DNA of 64,000 nucleotides from Epiperipatus broadwayi (GCA_028023455.1 JAQFVV010006510.1:186001-250000); one strand, 5' to 3'; positions 37,101-52,920 are shown, counted from the stretch's first letter. Made by a program: numbers and translations. Notes: a model not told the origin generated them from the letters alone.

Positions 37101-40100
37101 TAAATATTTTTATAACTCTCTAGATCAATGATATTAAAAAAAAATTTCTACTTGTGAAGATAACAAAATGTGTGTAATAATATATGTATGTGTCTTTATA
37201 CATTTTTATATTCCTTTGACTAAATATATTTATATACCATGTATCACAATAAAGCATATATGTTTAAAAAAGTAAAATTTCCAAATAACACATTACGTAA
37301 GTGATATATATAACACATCAATTATATAAACAAAATAAATGTACATTTTAATCCATTAAATTTTTATCCTATTTGTTCAAGTTATTTTATCCTGGTGAGT
37401 TAGAATAATAAAAAACGATTTTTAAGAATGAATATTGTGATTAGCAAACACTCCAGATAACACATATATATTTTATTCCTGTTGGATGTATAATGAGCAA
37501 TATTCAATACTTAACCAAAAGCAATAAATATTTGATGATTTATGTACTGATAATTAATGAGGCAATTAAAATTTCCACTTCCAAGTGTATCAAGCTTAAA
37601 GTTAGTTTATCCATTTTTCTGGAGATACTTTTCTTGAATAATTCTTTAAGTTATTGTAATCTTCAAAAACAAACTTTTTTAAGACCTTTATTGATTTATT
37701 CTGTAAGCATTTCAAATGAAGTATAACAAGAATCATTTATTTACATTTAAAATCAAGATAATTTTTTCTTAAAAAATTAGTGGAGTGTTATTACACTTAG
37801 CATATTTATCTTTCCTTTTCTTTTAAAACTCTTTGTTAATTTTATTCTTCCCTGCACGGTAATATATATATGTAGCAATGTTTAAACAGTCGGGATATTT
37901 TTAATATTGTAAAAATTATTACAACGCCGTATATTTCTCAATAAAATGTTAAAAGTAAATATTTATTTCATTCCATTCTTATTGGCAAAGTATGATGTGA
38001 TTTTCAATATTAACAATAATCTATCAAATTATAAATATGATATCTTCAACATTTCAATGAATCTGTGATCATTCATTTTTATCATTACACAAAATTGGTG
38101 CTACAAAACAAATCAGCCGATAAGTGTTTATTTCTTAATAAAGAATTGAGAATAAAATCATGCAATTATTTATTTTTATTAAAAGTTAGATGATTCAAAA
38201 ATGACTTTTAAATTTATTTACTATATATATCATAACACTTGTTTTCAAAATTATCTTGAATTATTATTTTTTTTCTTGATATTTTACTTTACACGTACAA
38301 TCTTGTTCTGCTGGGTAATAAGATTGGCGCGAAAATACAAACTATCAACTTTTTAATTTATTTATAAATAATTTGTGTGTTGTTTTCAAAGAAGATAAAA
38401 GCAAAAGCTTACTTTTTCTTGAATTTTCCTGGGTTTAACAAGATTTATGAGAGACAGTTAGGATGCATAAGGTTTTCATTTTTCCTTCTGTATAACTTCT
38501 TAGAATTATTAGTCAATAGAAAAATGGTGTTTATATGATTGCAAGGTTTTGAGATTTTCTATTCAGACATTTTTAGATAGCAAGATATTATCCTTTCATT
38601 GAATTAGATTTCAGATTTTTCTGATGTTTAATTTTTTTTCTCCTTATTTTAGATCAGACTTAAATTCTGTGATTGCTTAGTTCTTCTTTTTCTTAATTAG
38701 TCCACCCCCCTACAACTGGGTTAGACAATATATAGCTTGTTTTTATGATGCATTCTGGGAGTGAATTGGCCAATAATTTTGGTATGCATAATTAGTATTA
38801 CCCCCTCTGTTTTCATTTTTAATAACTACCCATTTTTATTTAAGACAGCTCTGGTTCAGTACTAAAAAAATATGCTTAAGTAATTTACTATAACAATTCG
38901 TTTTACAAGATTTATAAATTTGATTTATTTGTTTATTTATTTTAATTGCTATTCAACAATAATAAAATAGCAATATATTTATCTCCCAATTAATATTTTT
39001 AAATTGTTATTTTAGTTTAGTCGGAGCCTAGACTGGGTTTGAAATCTCATATCCACTCAAGCAAATTTCCCAGTGCATTCAAAACAATCTTTATTGAAAG
39101 CTACTTGTTAAGATTTTTAATGCCAAATATATTAACATTTAAAATTTTGGAATTATTCACTACAGGGACCTAAATAAAAGGTCACAATATATATCTTTTA
39201 ACACTAATAAGTTTAATCATAAATAATATAGTTTTACTGTTGATCAAATTGTAATGTTAGAAATATAAATACTCCATAGCTATCAATGTTTGATTTATTA
39301 GCAATATACATAGTTGAATGTCAGTTAAAAAAGAGATATCTCCTTCTATCAGACAAAATGAATTGCCATTGATATACAAAAGGATAAATGTATTTGCTGT
39401 TTACTTAAAAATGGTTAATTTGAATCTGCTTGCCATTTGCCCTAGTGACTTATGTGGTTGTGATTGTCCCATGAATTATTTATATAAGTTTTAAATAAGA
39501 GGATTTATCAATATCATTTACATAGTCCATATATACATATACATACACATATTTAATAAAAACTAAACTAGCATTTAAAATTAAACAAACTATATTTTTA
39601 TGTTATTAACAATACTAATCTCAAATTAATAATAAAGAATTAATTCAATATTAATCAAAAACTCTGCATAAAATATTTCATTTTAATAATATGAGGTTTA
39701 TAATGTAATTCTATTATTGAGGTAGTACAATAAATTATGTTAAGAGAAGTGCTGTGGGATTAAGTTTTATTGTTTGCTCTCCATAAACCACTGTCTTATT
39801 ATTTAACATATTTTTGAAAAGAAAATATAATATGCATACTATATAAAATATTTCTAGAAATCAGTATTTCTTACAGTTTTATATATTTCTATATAAAAAA
39901 TAATAGAATCATGGTGATGTGTATATCTTTGGTAACTGATTTTTTTTTACTTAGCCAAAAATAAAAAGACAGCAATTGCCTATATGTCTCTACGTTTTTT
40001 TAAATGCCTTTAAAAACGGGGGTATGTTGGAATTATTTGCTATGCTTGTTCATATGATAATTATAACCAATAGTAACATTTCCATTTTTTGCTCCATATT

Positions 40101-40360
40101 TACTTATGTTTGCATCATAAATTTTTATTAAAAATTTTTTAAAAGTGTATTATTTAAAAACTATATCTCAAAATAAAATCCATTAAAATAAGGAAAAATT
40201 GTGAAAATGTTTGTAAGAATAAAAAGAAAGCACAATCCAAGATCAAATAAATGTAATAAAATGAAAAATAATTATTTTTATGTTTTGTAAATAACTAAAT
40301 AACAAAATAATTAAATAATTAGTACTTTATGAACACAAAAAATGGATAAAAAATAGAGAG
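34121..40360. other. AT-rich DNA, no gene recognised
   Basis: The part from 34,240 to 36,950 has a different texture (A-rich on the plus strand, with few T runs and GATGA/AATGA wording) and may be an old element. No domain could be read. The 77-codon frame at 37,493-37,726 has no landmark. Nothing else noted. Confidence 0.45.
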
Positions 40361-40369
40361 GAGGAGAAT

Positions 40370-41110
40370 ATCAAAACCTTTACCTATATCAGACAATATC
40401 TTGAAGTATTGTGGAAAGCACTGAATATAATAAATATTGATGATTCATTAAATAATGTAATTATTTGAATATATGCATCAAATAGGTGTTAAATTAAGAT
40501 AGTTCAGGTTTTAGTCAGAGATATTTTTAACAGCAAAGTGACTATTGTAGTATGTTACATGTTATCATTTCTGATCATATTGCTTTGAAGGAACATATAG
40601 CAAATACTAAACCATATATATATAAACTCTCATAATAGTAGATATTTATGTGATTTACATTTTGTAGATGATATGGTAATTATAGCAAGCAATATGATAA
40701 TTATTGAATATACTATAAGCAACAGGAAAAGTAAGAAAAATTGGGGATTTGATATTTATTTTGGAAAGACAACAGTTGGTTACAGAGAAAAATGATGTAT
40801 TAATTTTGTATAAAAATGAACACTTTCCAATACATAGGATCAATTATTGAAAAGTGTATCATTAAAAAAAGATATTATTTCTAATAAAAAGCAACAACAT
40901 CCAGTTAGTTATTCAGGGATTTCAGAAACTCAAATAAGTTTGTCAAAATAGTGAATACTTACAATGATCTACAATGAATATAAAATGATTGTCAAAATTG
41001 ATATATAATGATATCCTTTGTGATCATTAATAAAAAGAGTTAAAATGCAGAACAGATGTTGAAATTTTAATTTTGCCAACTCTAATAAATCATTTAGCAT
41101 GCTTTATATT
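40370..41110 (+). pseudogene. LINE reverse transcriptase relic
   Basis: The clearest block is at about 40,655-40,850: HFVDDMVIIASN (polymerase motif C, where F(A/V)DD carries both catalytic aspartates), then NWGFDIYFGKTTV (the GLxINxxKT motif D region) and, in another frame, FQYIGSIIEKC (the YLGS motif that follows). Upstream near 40,390-40,450, YIRQYLEVLWKALNIINIDD resembles the pre-motif-B helix. Frames change and stops intervene, and no endonuclease part is seen, so it is a truncated, dead copy. The clade is probably RTE-like by wording, with low certainty. Confidence 0.65.
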
Positions 41111-41219
41111 ATTGATCACTGAAAGATTGCAGCAACAAAGTTGATAAGAATAGTATTGATAACATTGATTATAGTACTAATATGACAATAATAACAGATA
41201 ATTTTATGATTATAAGTAT

Positions 41220-41450
41220 CACAATTTTTATGTCAACAATGATGTTGATGGCTGATATAGATTATATATGGTAGTGATAAAATGAATATTGGTAGTAATG
41301 TTATAATAGTAATAATGTTGTCATTAATATTAACAACATTGGCAATAATGTTGATTATAATATTGGTGAAAGTATTAATGATAATGATGAATACAACATT
41401 TATAATAAAACTTATTGCAACAATGATGTTAGTGATCATGTGATGATAAT
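41220..41450. repeat. Low-complexity GAT/AAT/GTT-rich tract
   Basis: Degenerate trinucleotide-like sequence (ATGATG, AATAATG, GTTGAT). The minus-strand Ile/Asn frame across it is not a convincing gene. Confidence 0.7.
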
Positions 41451-41502
41451 ATTGAATTCAATGGGAATGATGATTTAAGAGCATTTATATATAAATAATG
41501 AA

Positions 41503-41717
41503 CGTGCTAATAGCTGTAAACAAACTATTTTTTTAATAAATGCTGAAGAAAAAGCATTTCAAATCTCTATCTAGAATTATTCCTATCCCCAAACTGTTTT
41601 CAAACTGATGGCTCTCATCATGATGTGATAGAACATAATTCTAGATAGAAATTTTAAATGCTTTCTCTTGTAGCATTTATTGAAAAAAAAGCTTATTTAG
41701 GACTATTAACATGCTTA
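41503..41717. mobile_element. Foldback MITE-like element, about 85-bp arms
   Basis: The left arm (ACGTGCTAATAG ... AAATGCTGAAG ... ATCTAGAATTAT) is complementary to the right arm (ATAATTCTAGAT ... GCATTTATTG ... CTATTAACATGCT), with a loop of about 45 bases. No coding content, consistent with a non-autonomous DNA element. Confidence 0.75.
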
Positions 41718-41756
41718 TTATAATTACATTTGTAAATATAAGCTTACTAAATTAAC

Positions 41757-41793
<37 letters not shown>

Positions 41794-41797
<4 letters not shown>

Positions 41798-43900
41798 ACG
41801 GTATGTAAATATGCCATTACATTAATTTAAAATAAAAACTTTAAGTTTGCAAATAAAAATAAATTTATTAAAAACTAAAAGCTAAAAAAAAAAAATTAAA
41901 GAGTTGTTCAATATATATATATATATTTGCACAGATGCAAAACTTTAAAAATTATTTTCTTTTTTAAAAAATATATATATTTGAACATATTTTTTTTAGA
42001 AAAAAGTACAAGATCTAAAGATAAAATATTTTTGTAAATGGAAATAATTGTTTTATAAATTAATTGAAAAGCAAACTAGCCCTTGGGGCTCTTATAGAAA
42101 AAAAGGTCAGTTGAAAGATATAGATAAGAGAATAAAAAATAAATTAGATGTCAAATATAGAAGCAGCAATGAAGGCCCGGACCATAATGAAAATGAGTGA
42201 TGTTTTGTTTGTTGAATCCAGGGAGTACTATAAAAGAAAAAAATATTGAAATTAAGAACAGTTCCAGCTTGATTTTTGTGAGAAGAGTGATAAGATGCAC
42301 TTGTCACTCTCTCTCACTTATGTCAAATAAAATGACTGTAATACCAGGATTGAACCAGCTTAGGCCTCCTCCAGAACAACAGACCAGACTTCAAATAGAG
42401 ACGTCATGGGAATTGGCACCAGGAACCATGATTCTCCTTCTGAAAAACATGAACTATAAAATTTAAAAATAATTAAGAACTTTCATTCAAACTTTTAAGA
42501 TTCAGCTAATGTAAATTTAAAAATGAACTCTTATCTGACTTTCAAATTTTCAAATTGATAATTAATGTTTAAATTATATATATTTGAGTTTTCTGAAAAA
42601 AAAATTTTCATTTTTATTTTTATTAATATTGTATAAATTATTTAAATGCATTAAATTTAAGTTGAGTATTGAAGCTTGCATAGATTCATTCACATTTAAT
42701 TGTGTTTTTGTTTTCATATTTGATTAGAATATATAGACATTCAGTAAATAATGATATCTTACATTGAATATCTAAATGTATTTATTTGGATGTCTTTTTA
42801 GTTATTGGTGTCAATGCGGCATCTTATGATGAATGCCGTTGGGTTTCTTGTAAATTCCCTCTGCAATTACATCAATGACTTTATATTTTGATCATTTATG
42901 TTTATTTTGAAATGTTTTTGAGCATGTAATCTATGTAGTTGATCTATACTCAACATTAAAAAAACAAACTTTTATAAAATTCATCTGTGCGAATTTATAT
43001 AAATGTTAAATTTAAGCCGGGCATGAATGGCTATATAGATTTGTAAAGTTATATTAATTAATTAGGGGAGGGAAATCTTAGGTTATTTGTTTCATAGTTA
43101 AGTTAGGTCAATGTATTGGATATATAGGTATAATTAGTAGATGTAGTATGAGCTCTTCTATGGGCAGGATCATTTAATATGCCACATACCCCTTTGTTGC
43201 CTATGGAAGGGATAGTAAGATGAAACACTGTCCCTTCTTATGAAGTTTTTATTTTTATTGTTCTTCTTGCTGACAGATGTAGCATTCCTGCTTGGTTGAG
43301 AGTCAATATCTTCTCTAACCATACTGTTCAGATGTACCTTCCTGACAGTATAGTATTTTGTTCTGTCGTATTTTCATGCTACATTGAATACATCAATGTA
43401 TCAGATGGATTGACGCCGGTTTGACTGCAAACTTTTGGCCTAAGGTTAAATAAGGATAGAATATTTTCTTTTCAAATGCAAATGTATGTAGTTTATTCAT
43501 ACTTGACAATCTTAAAATAAATATAAAATTCATCTGTGTGGATGATTTAAAATTTTAAAATAATAATTTAAATTAAAGAATATTAAAATCTAATATAATA
43601 AATGTTATTCGTCAAATTCTAAAATGATTATATATGTGCGTAAATAAATGCTGTTTGTGTATTAATTACTGGCAGTGGCTTATTTTATTCTTTTTTTAAT
43701 ATTAAAAATAGTCTTAGATAAGAATTTATAAATATAAATCTCTGCTGTTCCACTGAGCTAGTGACTTGGGCTAATGGTCTAAATAAAGTGGGATTTTAAC
43801 AGCACGTATCTGCCTACTCTATAAATTTTCTAGGTTCAAATGTCTAGATGGCGCCCTTGTAGTGCAGATACAGTAAGATTCTCTCATCCCAACCATTATA
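41794..43900 (+). mobile_element. LTR-like element X, about 2.1 kb, in an AT repeat
   Basis: The left end AGTAACGG follows a (TA)n tract and the right end CCATTATA runs into another AT tract. A TATAAAAG box lies at 42,229, 435 bases in. Element Y (57,050-59,192) has nearly the same size, the same kind of ends and its TATA box 453 bases in. Their last 160 bases are nearly identical (for example TTTTAACAGCACGTATCTGC and TCTAGATGGCGCCC). An internal block shares ATTTGTTTCATAGTT, CTGTTCAGATG and ATCTATACTCAACATT. This fits a solo LTR, but flanking duplications cannot be read inside AT repeats. Confidence 0.6.
42229..42236 (+). promoter_or_regulatory. Candidate TATA box of LTR-like element X
   Basis: TATAAAAG in the context GGAGTACTATAAAAGAAA. 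Its offset from the element end matches that in element Y. Confidence 0.4.
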
Positions 43901-46659
<2,759 letters not shown>

Positions 46660-46917
46660 AATTATAACAAAAATATCTTCTAATATTTTAATGAATATGA
46701 TGGTAATAATGACATTTAAAGAGATTACCAAGAACTCGGTGGGGTTTAGAGCATCATAAAGTAAAAAAACACATATTTTTGTTGTTAGAAAAAATATTGA
46801 AGTGATCAAAGAAATGATTTATAATTGTTTTGTTAATTTGATAAAAACATTTGTCTTATGTAATCAAAAAAAATTTTTCCACTATTTAATTAGCTCATTG
46901 TTTACCAAAGTTTACTC

Positions 46918-47142
46918 TTGTTAAAACAGGCAAAACTCATTATATATATATATTGATACACACAGCAACTAGAGTAATCAATGGATGCCAGAAGGCTTGT
47001 GCATAAAATCCCCATCTAGTGCCTACTCATCCAATATCCCCAGACTAGTTTCTGCTATCCATTGATTACTCTAGCTTGCTGTGTGTGGCTATATATCAAT
47101 ATATATATATATATATATAGTGAGTTTTGCCTGTTTTAACAA
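46918..47142. mobile_element. Foldback MITE, 225 bp, nearly full palindrome
   Basis: The ends TTGTTAAAACAGGCAAAACT and its reverse complement are exact inverted repeats. Inside, the left CAACTAGAGTAATCAATGGA pairs with the right TCCATTGATTACTCTAGCTT. AT tracts sit symmetrically in both arms. It belongs to the same family as 19.4-20.8 kb and 25.2 kb. Confidence 0.88.
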
Positions 47143-47700
47143 CAGTTATACACAAGCGTAAGAGGAGGTGGTCATGTGATGTTTATTGGCTTAAAGTTTA
47201 CTTTTACTAGCTGTAACATGACTTTTACATGTTATTAGAATAAAATAACACAATACAATATACATCTGCTGTTCTTCAGCTATATTTATGTAATATTTAC
47301 ATAAAATAATATATCAGTTATCAACAGCAGTACCACAAAATATAGAACAATTTTCAGTTACTTGCACTACTGAAGTTCATCAACTTTTTGGATTTCAGTT
47401 TAAATGTATTTTTCACATGATAAATTAATTATTAGACATTACTATATCATTTTAATATCATGTTACTTTGTTTATTCTCCACTTGCAAGTGAGAAATTAA
47501 ATACACAGTACAAAGAAATTTACTTTATTTAAAATATATTTACAAAATCAAAGTTTACTTTACTTTACTAAAACATATTATTCTCTCAATGTGAAGCATA
47601 ACATACATTGTGTTTATTTAAATTTTTTTCAACATATGTAATCTTTTAATCAGAGCTGCTCTTCTTTTGCATTTTTATGAAATCATTTGAAAATCTTATG
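47143..47700. other. AT-rich DNA between MITE and SINE
   Basis: The first 60 bases (GTCATGTGATGTTTATTGGC) still belong to the wider foldback repeat. The rest shows nothing. Confidence 0.5.
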
Positions 47701-47701
47701 A

Positions 47702-47800
47702 TTTTTTTTTCATGTGTCATAGCATCGGCGAGGAAGCAAAACCGCTAACATGGGACAACTGGTTGTAAGGCAGTTGTGTAAACCTCTCAACCACCAATGC
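47702..47800 (-). mobile_element. Minimal tRNA-derived SINE, copy 2
   Basis: It has the same 79-nt tRNA-like unit as copy 1 (47,722-47,800), with acceptor GCATTGG/CCGATGC, the same loop CTTACAA and the same TATGACACATG plus A-tail. The B box is more decayed (GGTTTTGCTTCC). Target duplications are not clear. Confidence 0.8.
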
Positions 47801-48477
47801 TATTGAAATTACAAAGTTTTGAAACAATTAAAGACTGTTAAACAAAAAATCCATAGTTCATGTAATTCTCTACAAAAAAAAAGAAAGAAAAATGTGAAAG
47901 ATTCATTAAGATTGATGCAGTATTTGTTGAGTAACAGAGAAACATTTTTTTTTTTTACATTTATATAGTAATAAAAAGAATAGCTTCTAAATAATACAAT
48001 AAGAAAAAGTGTTATTATTGCTTGTGGAAGAAATGAGACATTTGAATTTTAATTAGTTTTAAAATAAATGTGTAATTGCTACTACTTTGTCATTAATCCA
48101 ATCTTTATATGACTTTATAAATTCATATCACCAGCATGTGATATACATTTGATTGTGGAATTTCTTCTAATTCAAAGGATATTTATAGAGTTGTCAATGT
48201 TTTAAATGTTTTCTGTAACGTCTTTAATATAGTAATTAATTTTCAAAACCCTTTTGCTTGCATTAAGAACTAATAGCAAATGAAAAAAAAAAAACACTTT
48301 TATGTTATATGGCATCAATATGAGAATTTAAATATTATATAGTTTTTATGTAGAAAGATGGACGTAAACACTGATGATAAATACAGGTTCTAATCTGCTA
48401 TTTGTGTATTTAGCAAGATAAATATAAGGTTTTCAATCATATAACTGCTTCACTATAGTACATAACCATTATGTTTT

Positions 48478-48612
48478 TACAATGTGGGTCAGCAATATGA
48501 GATGGCACTGAGAGTAGTAGGTCGTGTGAAAGTCTTGAGTTCTAATCCTGCATATATTACATATATAAATGCAGGTTTAAGCCTGTACAATGTATTAATT
48601 TATTAAATGGTA
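48478..48612 (+). repeat. tRNA-like dispersed repeat, copy 1
   Basis: GTGGGTCAGCAATATGAGAT, GTGTGAAAGTCTTGAGTTCT and GTACAATGTATTAATTTA also occur in related form at 60,395-60,490 and 60,845-60,925. The segment GAGTTCTAATCC resembles a polymerase-III B box (GAGTTCGAATC in the 60.4 kb copy), so a SINE is possible. Confidence 0.5.
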
Positions 48613-49670
48613 AATATCAATCTAACCTCTATCAATGCAACAAAAATAATAATTTGTAAAAGTTTATTTATCTTTGCTTTATAAAATTTAACAAATATAG
48701 TTATATAGATAAATCATGCAATCCAATTGTAAATATTTTTTTCATTGTTAGATGGGATCATAGTGAAATTACATTCATAGATACATTTTCTTGCATTGGG
48801 ATTATAAAATAAATTATTAATAATATATCTACTAAAATATGTGATCTTAAGAATGTTTTTATATGGAACAGATATTTATGTTAAAAATATTATCTCAAAA
48901 AACTTTACAAAAGTGCAAAATGAATGGCTTTAATAGGGATAATATGAATATAAATATAATATAATAAGAGACACAGTTAAGCAAACCATTAAAATCTTTT
49001 ACAAATAAAAATTGTGATATAAGATGCCAAGCAATCTAAAAAAAACCAATGTCTTTGTATAAGGAGATATTTGCATGTCGCACATTGGTTGTATAGATAT
49101 TTTAAACTCATTTTTAAAGTATTTTTATTTGGAGTTAAATATCTTGCCTTACTTATATATAAAAGACTGCTAATTTTGATGATGCAACAATAGCCTTATT
49201 TGTAAGAATGTCTTTTACATTTTTAATATTTTTTGTAGAATATCAAAAAGATTGAGAGCAGTATGCTAAGTGTCACCAGACATCACTAAAAGCTTTCCAC
49301 TAAATCTGAAAATATTTTTATAAATGTAAGTATGGAAAAATTTGAATTTATGAATACTAATAATAATCGATGTAAAAAATTTTATTCAAAAAGGACACGA
49401 GATTTTTAAAGATTTTATGATTATTTTTTTCAAAACCTGCTCATGGAAAGTATTTTAACAAAAAGGTATAATCAAATATATTATTGAGGATAAAAAGTTG
49501 TACAAACAAATTTAAATTATATTTCGCTTTAACTTATACAAATTTGGAAAAGAAAATAAATTTTACTAAGTATTACTTCATAAGCATGTTCAAATAAGTA
49601 TTGCGTGTGTATCTATGCACATATGCAATGAAATGTTTGCACCTCTTACAAGATTCTATAGCTTTAATCA
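48613..49670. other. AT-rich DNA, nothing recognised
   Basis: No coding frame or repeat found. Confidence 0.5.
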
Positions 49671-49674
49671 GCTT

Positions 49675-49738
49675 TTTGGAAAATAACTTAATATATATAT
49701 ATATATTTGGAAAATAACTTAATATATATATATATATA
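49675..49738. repeat. Tandem duplication containing an AT tract
   Basis: TTTGGAAAATAACTTA followed by about 16 bases of AT occurs twice in succession. Confidence 0.9.
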
Positions 49739-49739
49739 G

Positions 49740-50325
49740 TTCTGACTTGTGTTTGAGAATTGAGGGGTCCATGTGATGTCATTATTTCATCTTATTGACT
49801 GTCACGTTAGCATGTTTAAGGCATATCTGTTGAAGGCTTTAGTGTTCACGTTATTATATATATAAATGCATCTTGAAATTATACAAAGAAAACTGGTGAA
49901 ATTAATGAAATTCTCTCCAAGTTTATATATATATATTGTGATAATCTATCTTGTTTGTAACTATAGTTTAAGAAAAGAGTTCAAATAATTCTAACAAAAG
50001 AAGAACAAAGATTCATGAAATAAAATATATATGTTACACAGGTTTAGATTTGAGAATCTATATTTCTTTAAATAATGTAATAACCTGTTGTTTTGAATAT
50101 TTCTAAAAATATATTTTTGATAAACATATATCACTTTATTCAATTGAAAATAAAGAATATGTAAGCAGGTTTGAAGATATAAGGCAAATAAATGTACTGA
50201 TTAAGAAGTTTAAATGACTAAAAAACAATTATAAAAGTATTCATAGAAAATGATGGGATTCATAAAACCACCTTTAAAGAATCATGATATATTGATTCAA
50301 TTTAATTATACTTAAAATTTTATAT
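49740..50325. other. AT-rich DNA, nothing recognised
   Basis: Only short AT tracts and no readable domain. Confidence 0.5.
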
Positions 50326-50328
50326 ATC

Positions 50329-50960
50329 CACCTGAGTCTCACTTTATGTGATAGATAGGTTCCTCAGAAAATGTGAACAAAAGAAATCACACATAAATGG
50401 ATTTAACGTACCTTGGAAAATGGGGCATATGTTCTATAATTTTCAAAAATCACATAAAAGCAAAGCAACAACATAAAATTACTTTAAAATTCGCATAAAA
50501 AAATAAGGAAATAAAATATGAATAATAAAAATGTCAAATTTGAAAAAAAAAAATGATACAAGACAAGCTTTTTTTACCTTTTTTTATTAACTACAGTATT
50601 TAATTTTATTCAAAACAATATATTTTTATGTGTAATTTACATTATTTTACATTTTTTCATACATGTACAGTATTTAAATCATTACCACTATTTGACAATA
50701 TGTAGATTTTTTTGTGAACTAGTAAGACATCAGATTCATCACAAGAGGAAATACAACTAGCACCAACTTTATTTTTTTAATTGCTCTTATAGCACACTCA
50801 CCCAAACTAAAATGTTTTCCAATTGCTGTTGATCCTTCCCATTTCACTAAGCAAGCTAAAATTGAAATTTTTGTTGCCAAAGAAATTAATTTTCTTGAGT
50901 GTTTTTTCCCTCTCCATTAGAGTAAACTAAAAGTTATAATTTTGAAACATGTACCACAGA
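50329..50960 (-). pseudogene. Second Tigger-like relic (terminal repeat plus transposase N-terminus)
   Basis: CACCTGAGTCTCACTTTATG at 50,329, followed by GATAGATAGGTTCCTCAGAAA, resembles the outer repeat of Tigger-group elements. On the minus strand at about 50,860-50,770, EGSTAIGKHFSLGECAIRAI reads like the CENP-B-type helix-turn-helix at the start of these transposases. It is very decayed, and the opposite terminal repeat was not found. Confidence 0.4.
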
Positions 50961-52190
50961 TCACTCAGTCTCATGTGACAGTTTAGTGTAGATAATTTAA
51001 AATAGAATAATTTTAGAAATAAAAATTATTATATTATATCAGTAGAAATATAAAAGTTGTTTTTATTATAACTATATTTGTATGCTGACCTATTTCCATC
51101 ATTGACATTTTATAATTAAATAAAACGTATTAAAAGTATTTATAGTTTATTTATTTTTCATGTCTTATATACTTGATTTAATTATAGGCATATGAATAGT
51201 TAAGTGTTTTATGTAGACTTGTCTGAAATGATTAGTGTATTAAAATATACATAAATGTTAAAATTATTAAGTATGCAATTTACAATGAAGTTAAAAAAAA
51301 TAGAATATTATTTATATGTATGAGTCTGTAAATATTTTATAAACAAAGTTTGTAAGTATTTTATTAATATCTTCTGTTATTATGAAAGGAAGAATTTAAA
51401 GATAATTATACTAAAATATTTATATATTATGCAGCATTCTTTATTAGTCATTGTTTATTTTTTATACTGTTATAAAACTTTCAAAAATATTTTATATTCA
51501 TTGTATAAATATGTTTACATATATTCTGTTTTCATTGATTTTCGAAACACATTTTTATTAACTTTTTTTATATCTATTTTAGGCAATTATAATAAATTCT
51601 GATATCTTTAAAAACATTATTTTTTATTATACAAATATTTTATTTACATTTTATATATAAAACATTTCATTTGCTTTTTAATTTATGATTTCAATACTAT
51701 TTATTCTTGTTTATTATAAAAATCTATGATGATAAAATTGGAATTATATGTTTGATTATTTCCATCATCTAATAAGCATTAAATGTTTTTTTTTTTTTTA
51801 TGGAAAAATTCGAATTTTACTTAAACTTTAAAATACATTGTACTGTTAGTAGTAGCATTGAAACAGTAAGTCTGCTTTGCAGAATTTCGTTTCACCTTTT
51901 CTCACCTATTTCCTACCCTCATACTTTAGTTTGAACCCCAATCTATTGTAGTGTGTCTGCAATACGCTTATATACCGAAAATCCCACCTAATTTTAAAAC
52001 ACAAGCATAATGCTCGTATTATATATATAACTCATTCCCAAATAAAATATTATGAATTGTGTATATGTTCACGTAATTTCGATTTATTAAAAAGTAGCTT
52101 ATATAAGTCGTAATTGCGCACACACTATGATATGCATTTTAAAACATATCAAAATTATAAATTGTTAAAGTTATTTTGTTTGAATCTATT
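50961..52190. other. AT-rich DNA, nothing recognised
   Basis: No coding or repeat signal beyond homopolymer runs. Confidence 0.5.

Positions 52191-52194
<4 letters not shown>

Positions 52195-52225
<31 letters not shown>
52195..52225. repeat. AT microsatellite
   Basis: A short pure AT tract. Confidence 0.95.
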
Positions 52226-52227
<2 letters not shown>

Positions 52228-52697
52228 CCACCGTAATATATTTTGATTTAAAATAAAATTCATTTAGTAAATATTCATTTAGTAAATGGATTCAAATATT
52301 GCAATTTAAGAGTAAAATAATTTTCGTTTGATTTAATAAAAGTCATTCCAAATATTTCTGTTAAAATAAATGAAAGACAATAGTTTAATTAGTTAATGTT
52401 ATATAAGTTTATCTAAAAACAGCAGATGTCCACTTAAGGTTTTCTTTAATTAGTAAAATGAATTTTTAATTAAATCTAGTTTGTAATTCGAATGTTGACA
52501 GGGAAATTAACAAAAGAAATTAATTAATGTTGAATTCCTTCAGACATTCCGATGATTTAATTATAGCTGATAAGTCCGATATATTTTTGTAACGCTCCAG
52601 GGCAGTTCTATTGTTAAAGTCTACTATAAAAAGAAGGGTTTTTTTTGTTCTCCATTTCTAATGTTTCTAAGAGAAATCATTTTTAGGTCTAATGTTT

Positions 52698-52920
52698 CTA
52701 ACCAAAATTATTGTAATAATTTGCAAATCTTGACATGATGGAGTAGAGTGCAAGAGGGCTATTTCTCTCTGGAATGGCCATATACTGCCGTAGACCGTCG
52801 GGAGTAATCACACAAGGAACCCTGGAACTGCTGTTGCTGCCAAAAATATGAACATTTAGAGATTTTGCTGTTAAATTATATAAAAATCTGCCGACCATCA
52901 ATCTACCTAAAAATGCTTCT
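52698..52920 (-). other. More complex, less AT-rich patch with a 67-codon frame; possible exon
   Basis: The minus frame includes VPCVITPDGLRQYMAIPERN and LALYSIMSRFANYY, with balanced composition unlike its neighbours. A TTTTTGGCAG acceptor-like sequence precedes SNSSSRVPCV, and a TAG follows NNFG. It could be a terminal exon, an old element or chance. I recognise no family. Confidence 0.2.

Noticed and set aside
41233-41439. 68-codon Ile/Asn-rich hydrophobic frame
   Set aside because: It reads through a degenerate trinucleotide tract; apparent membrane character is a composition effect.
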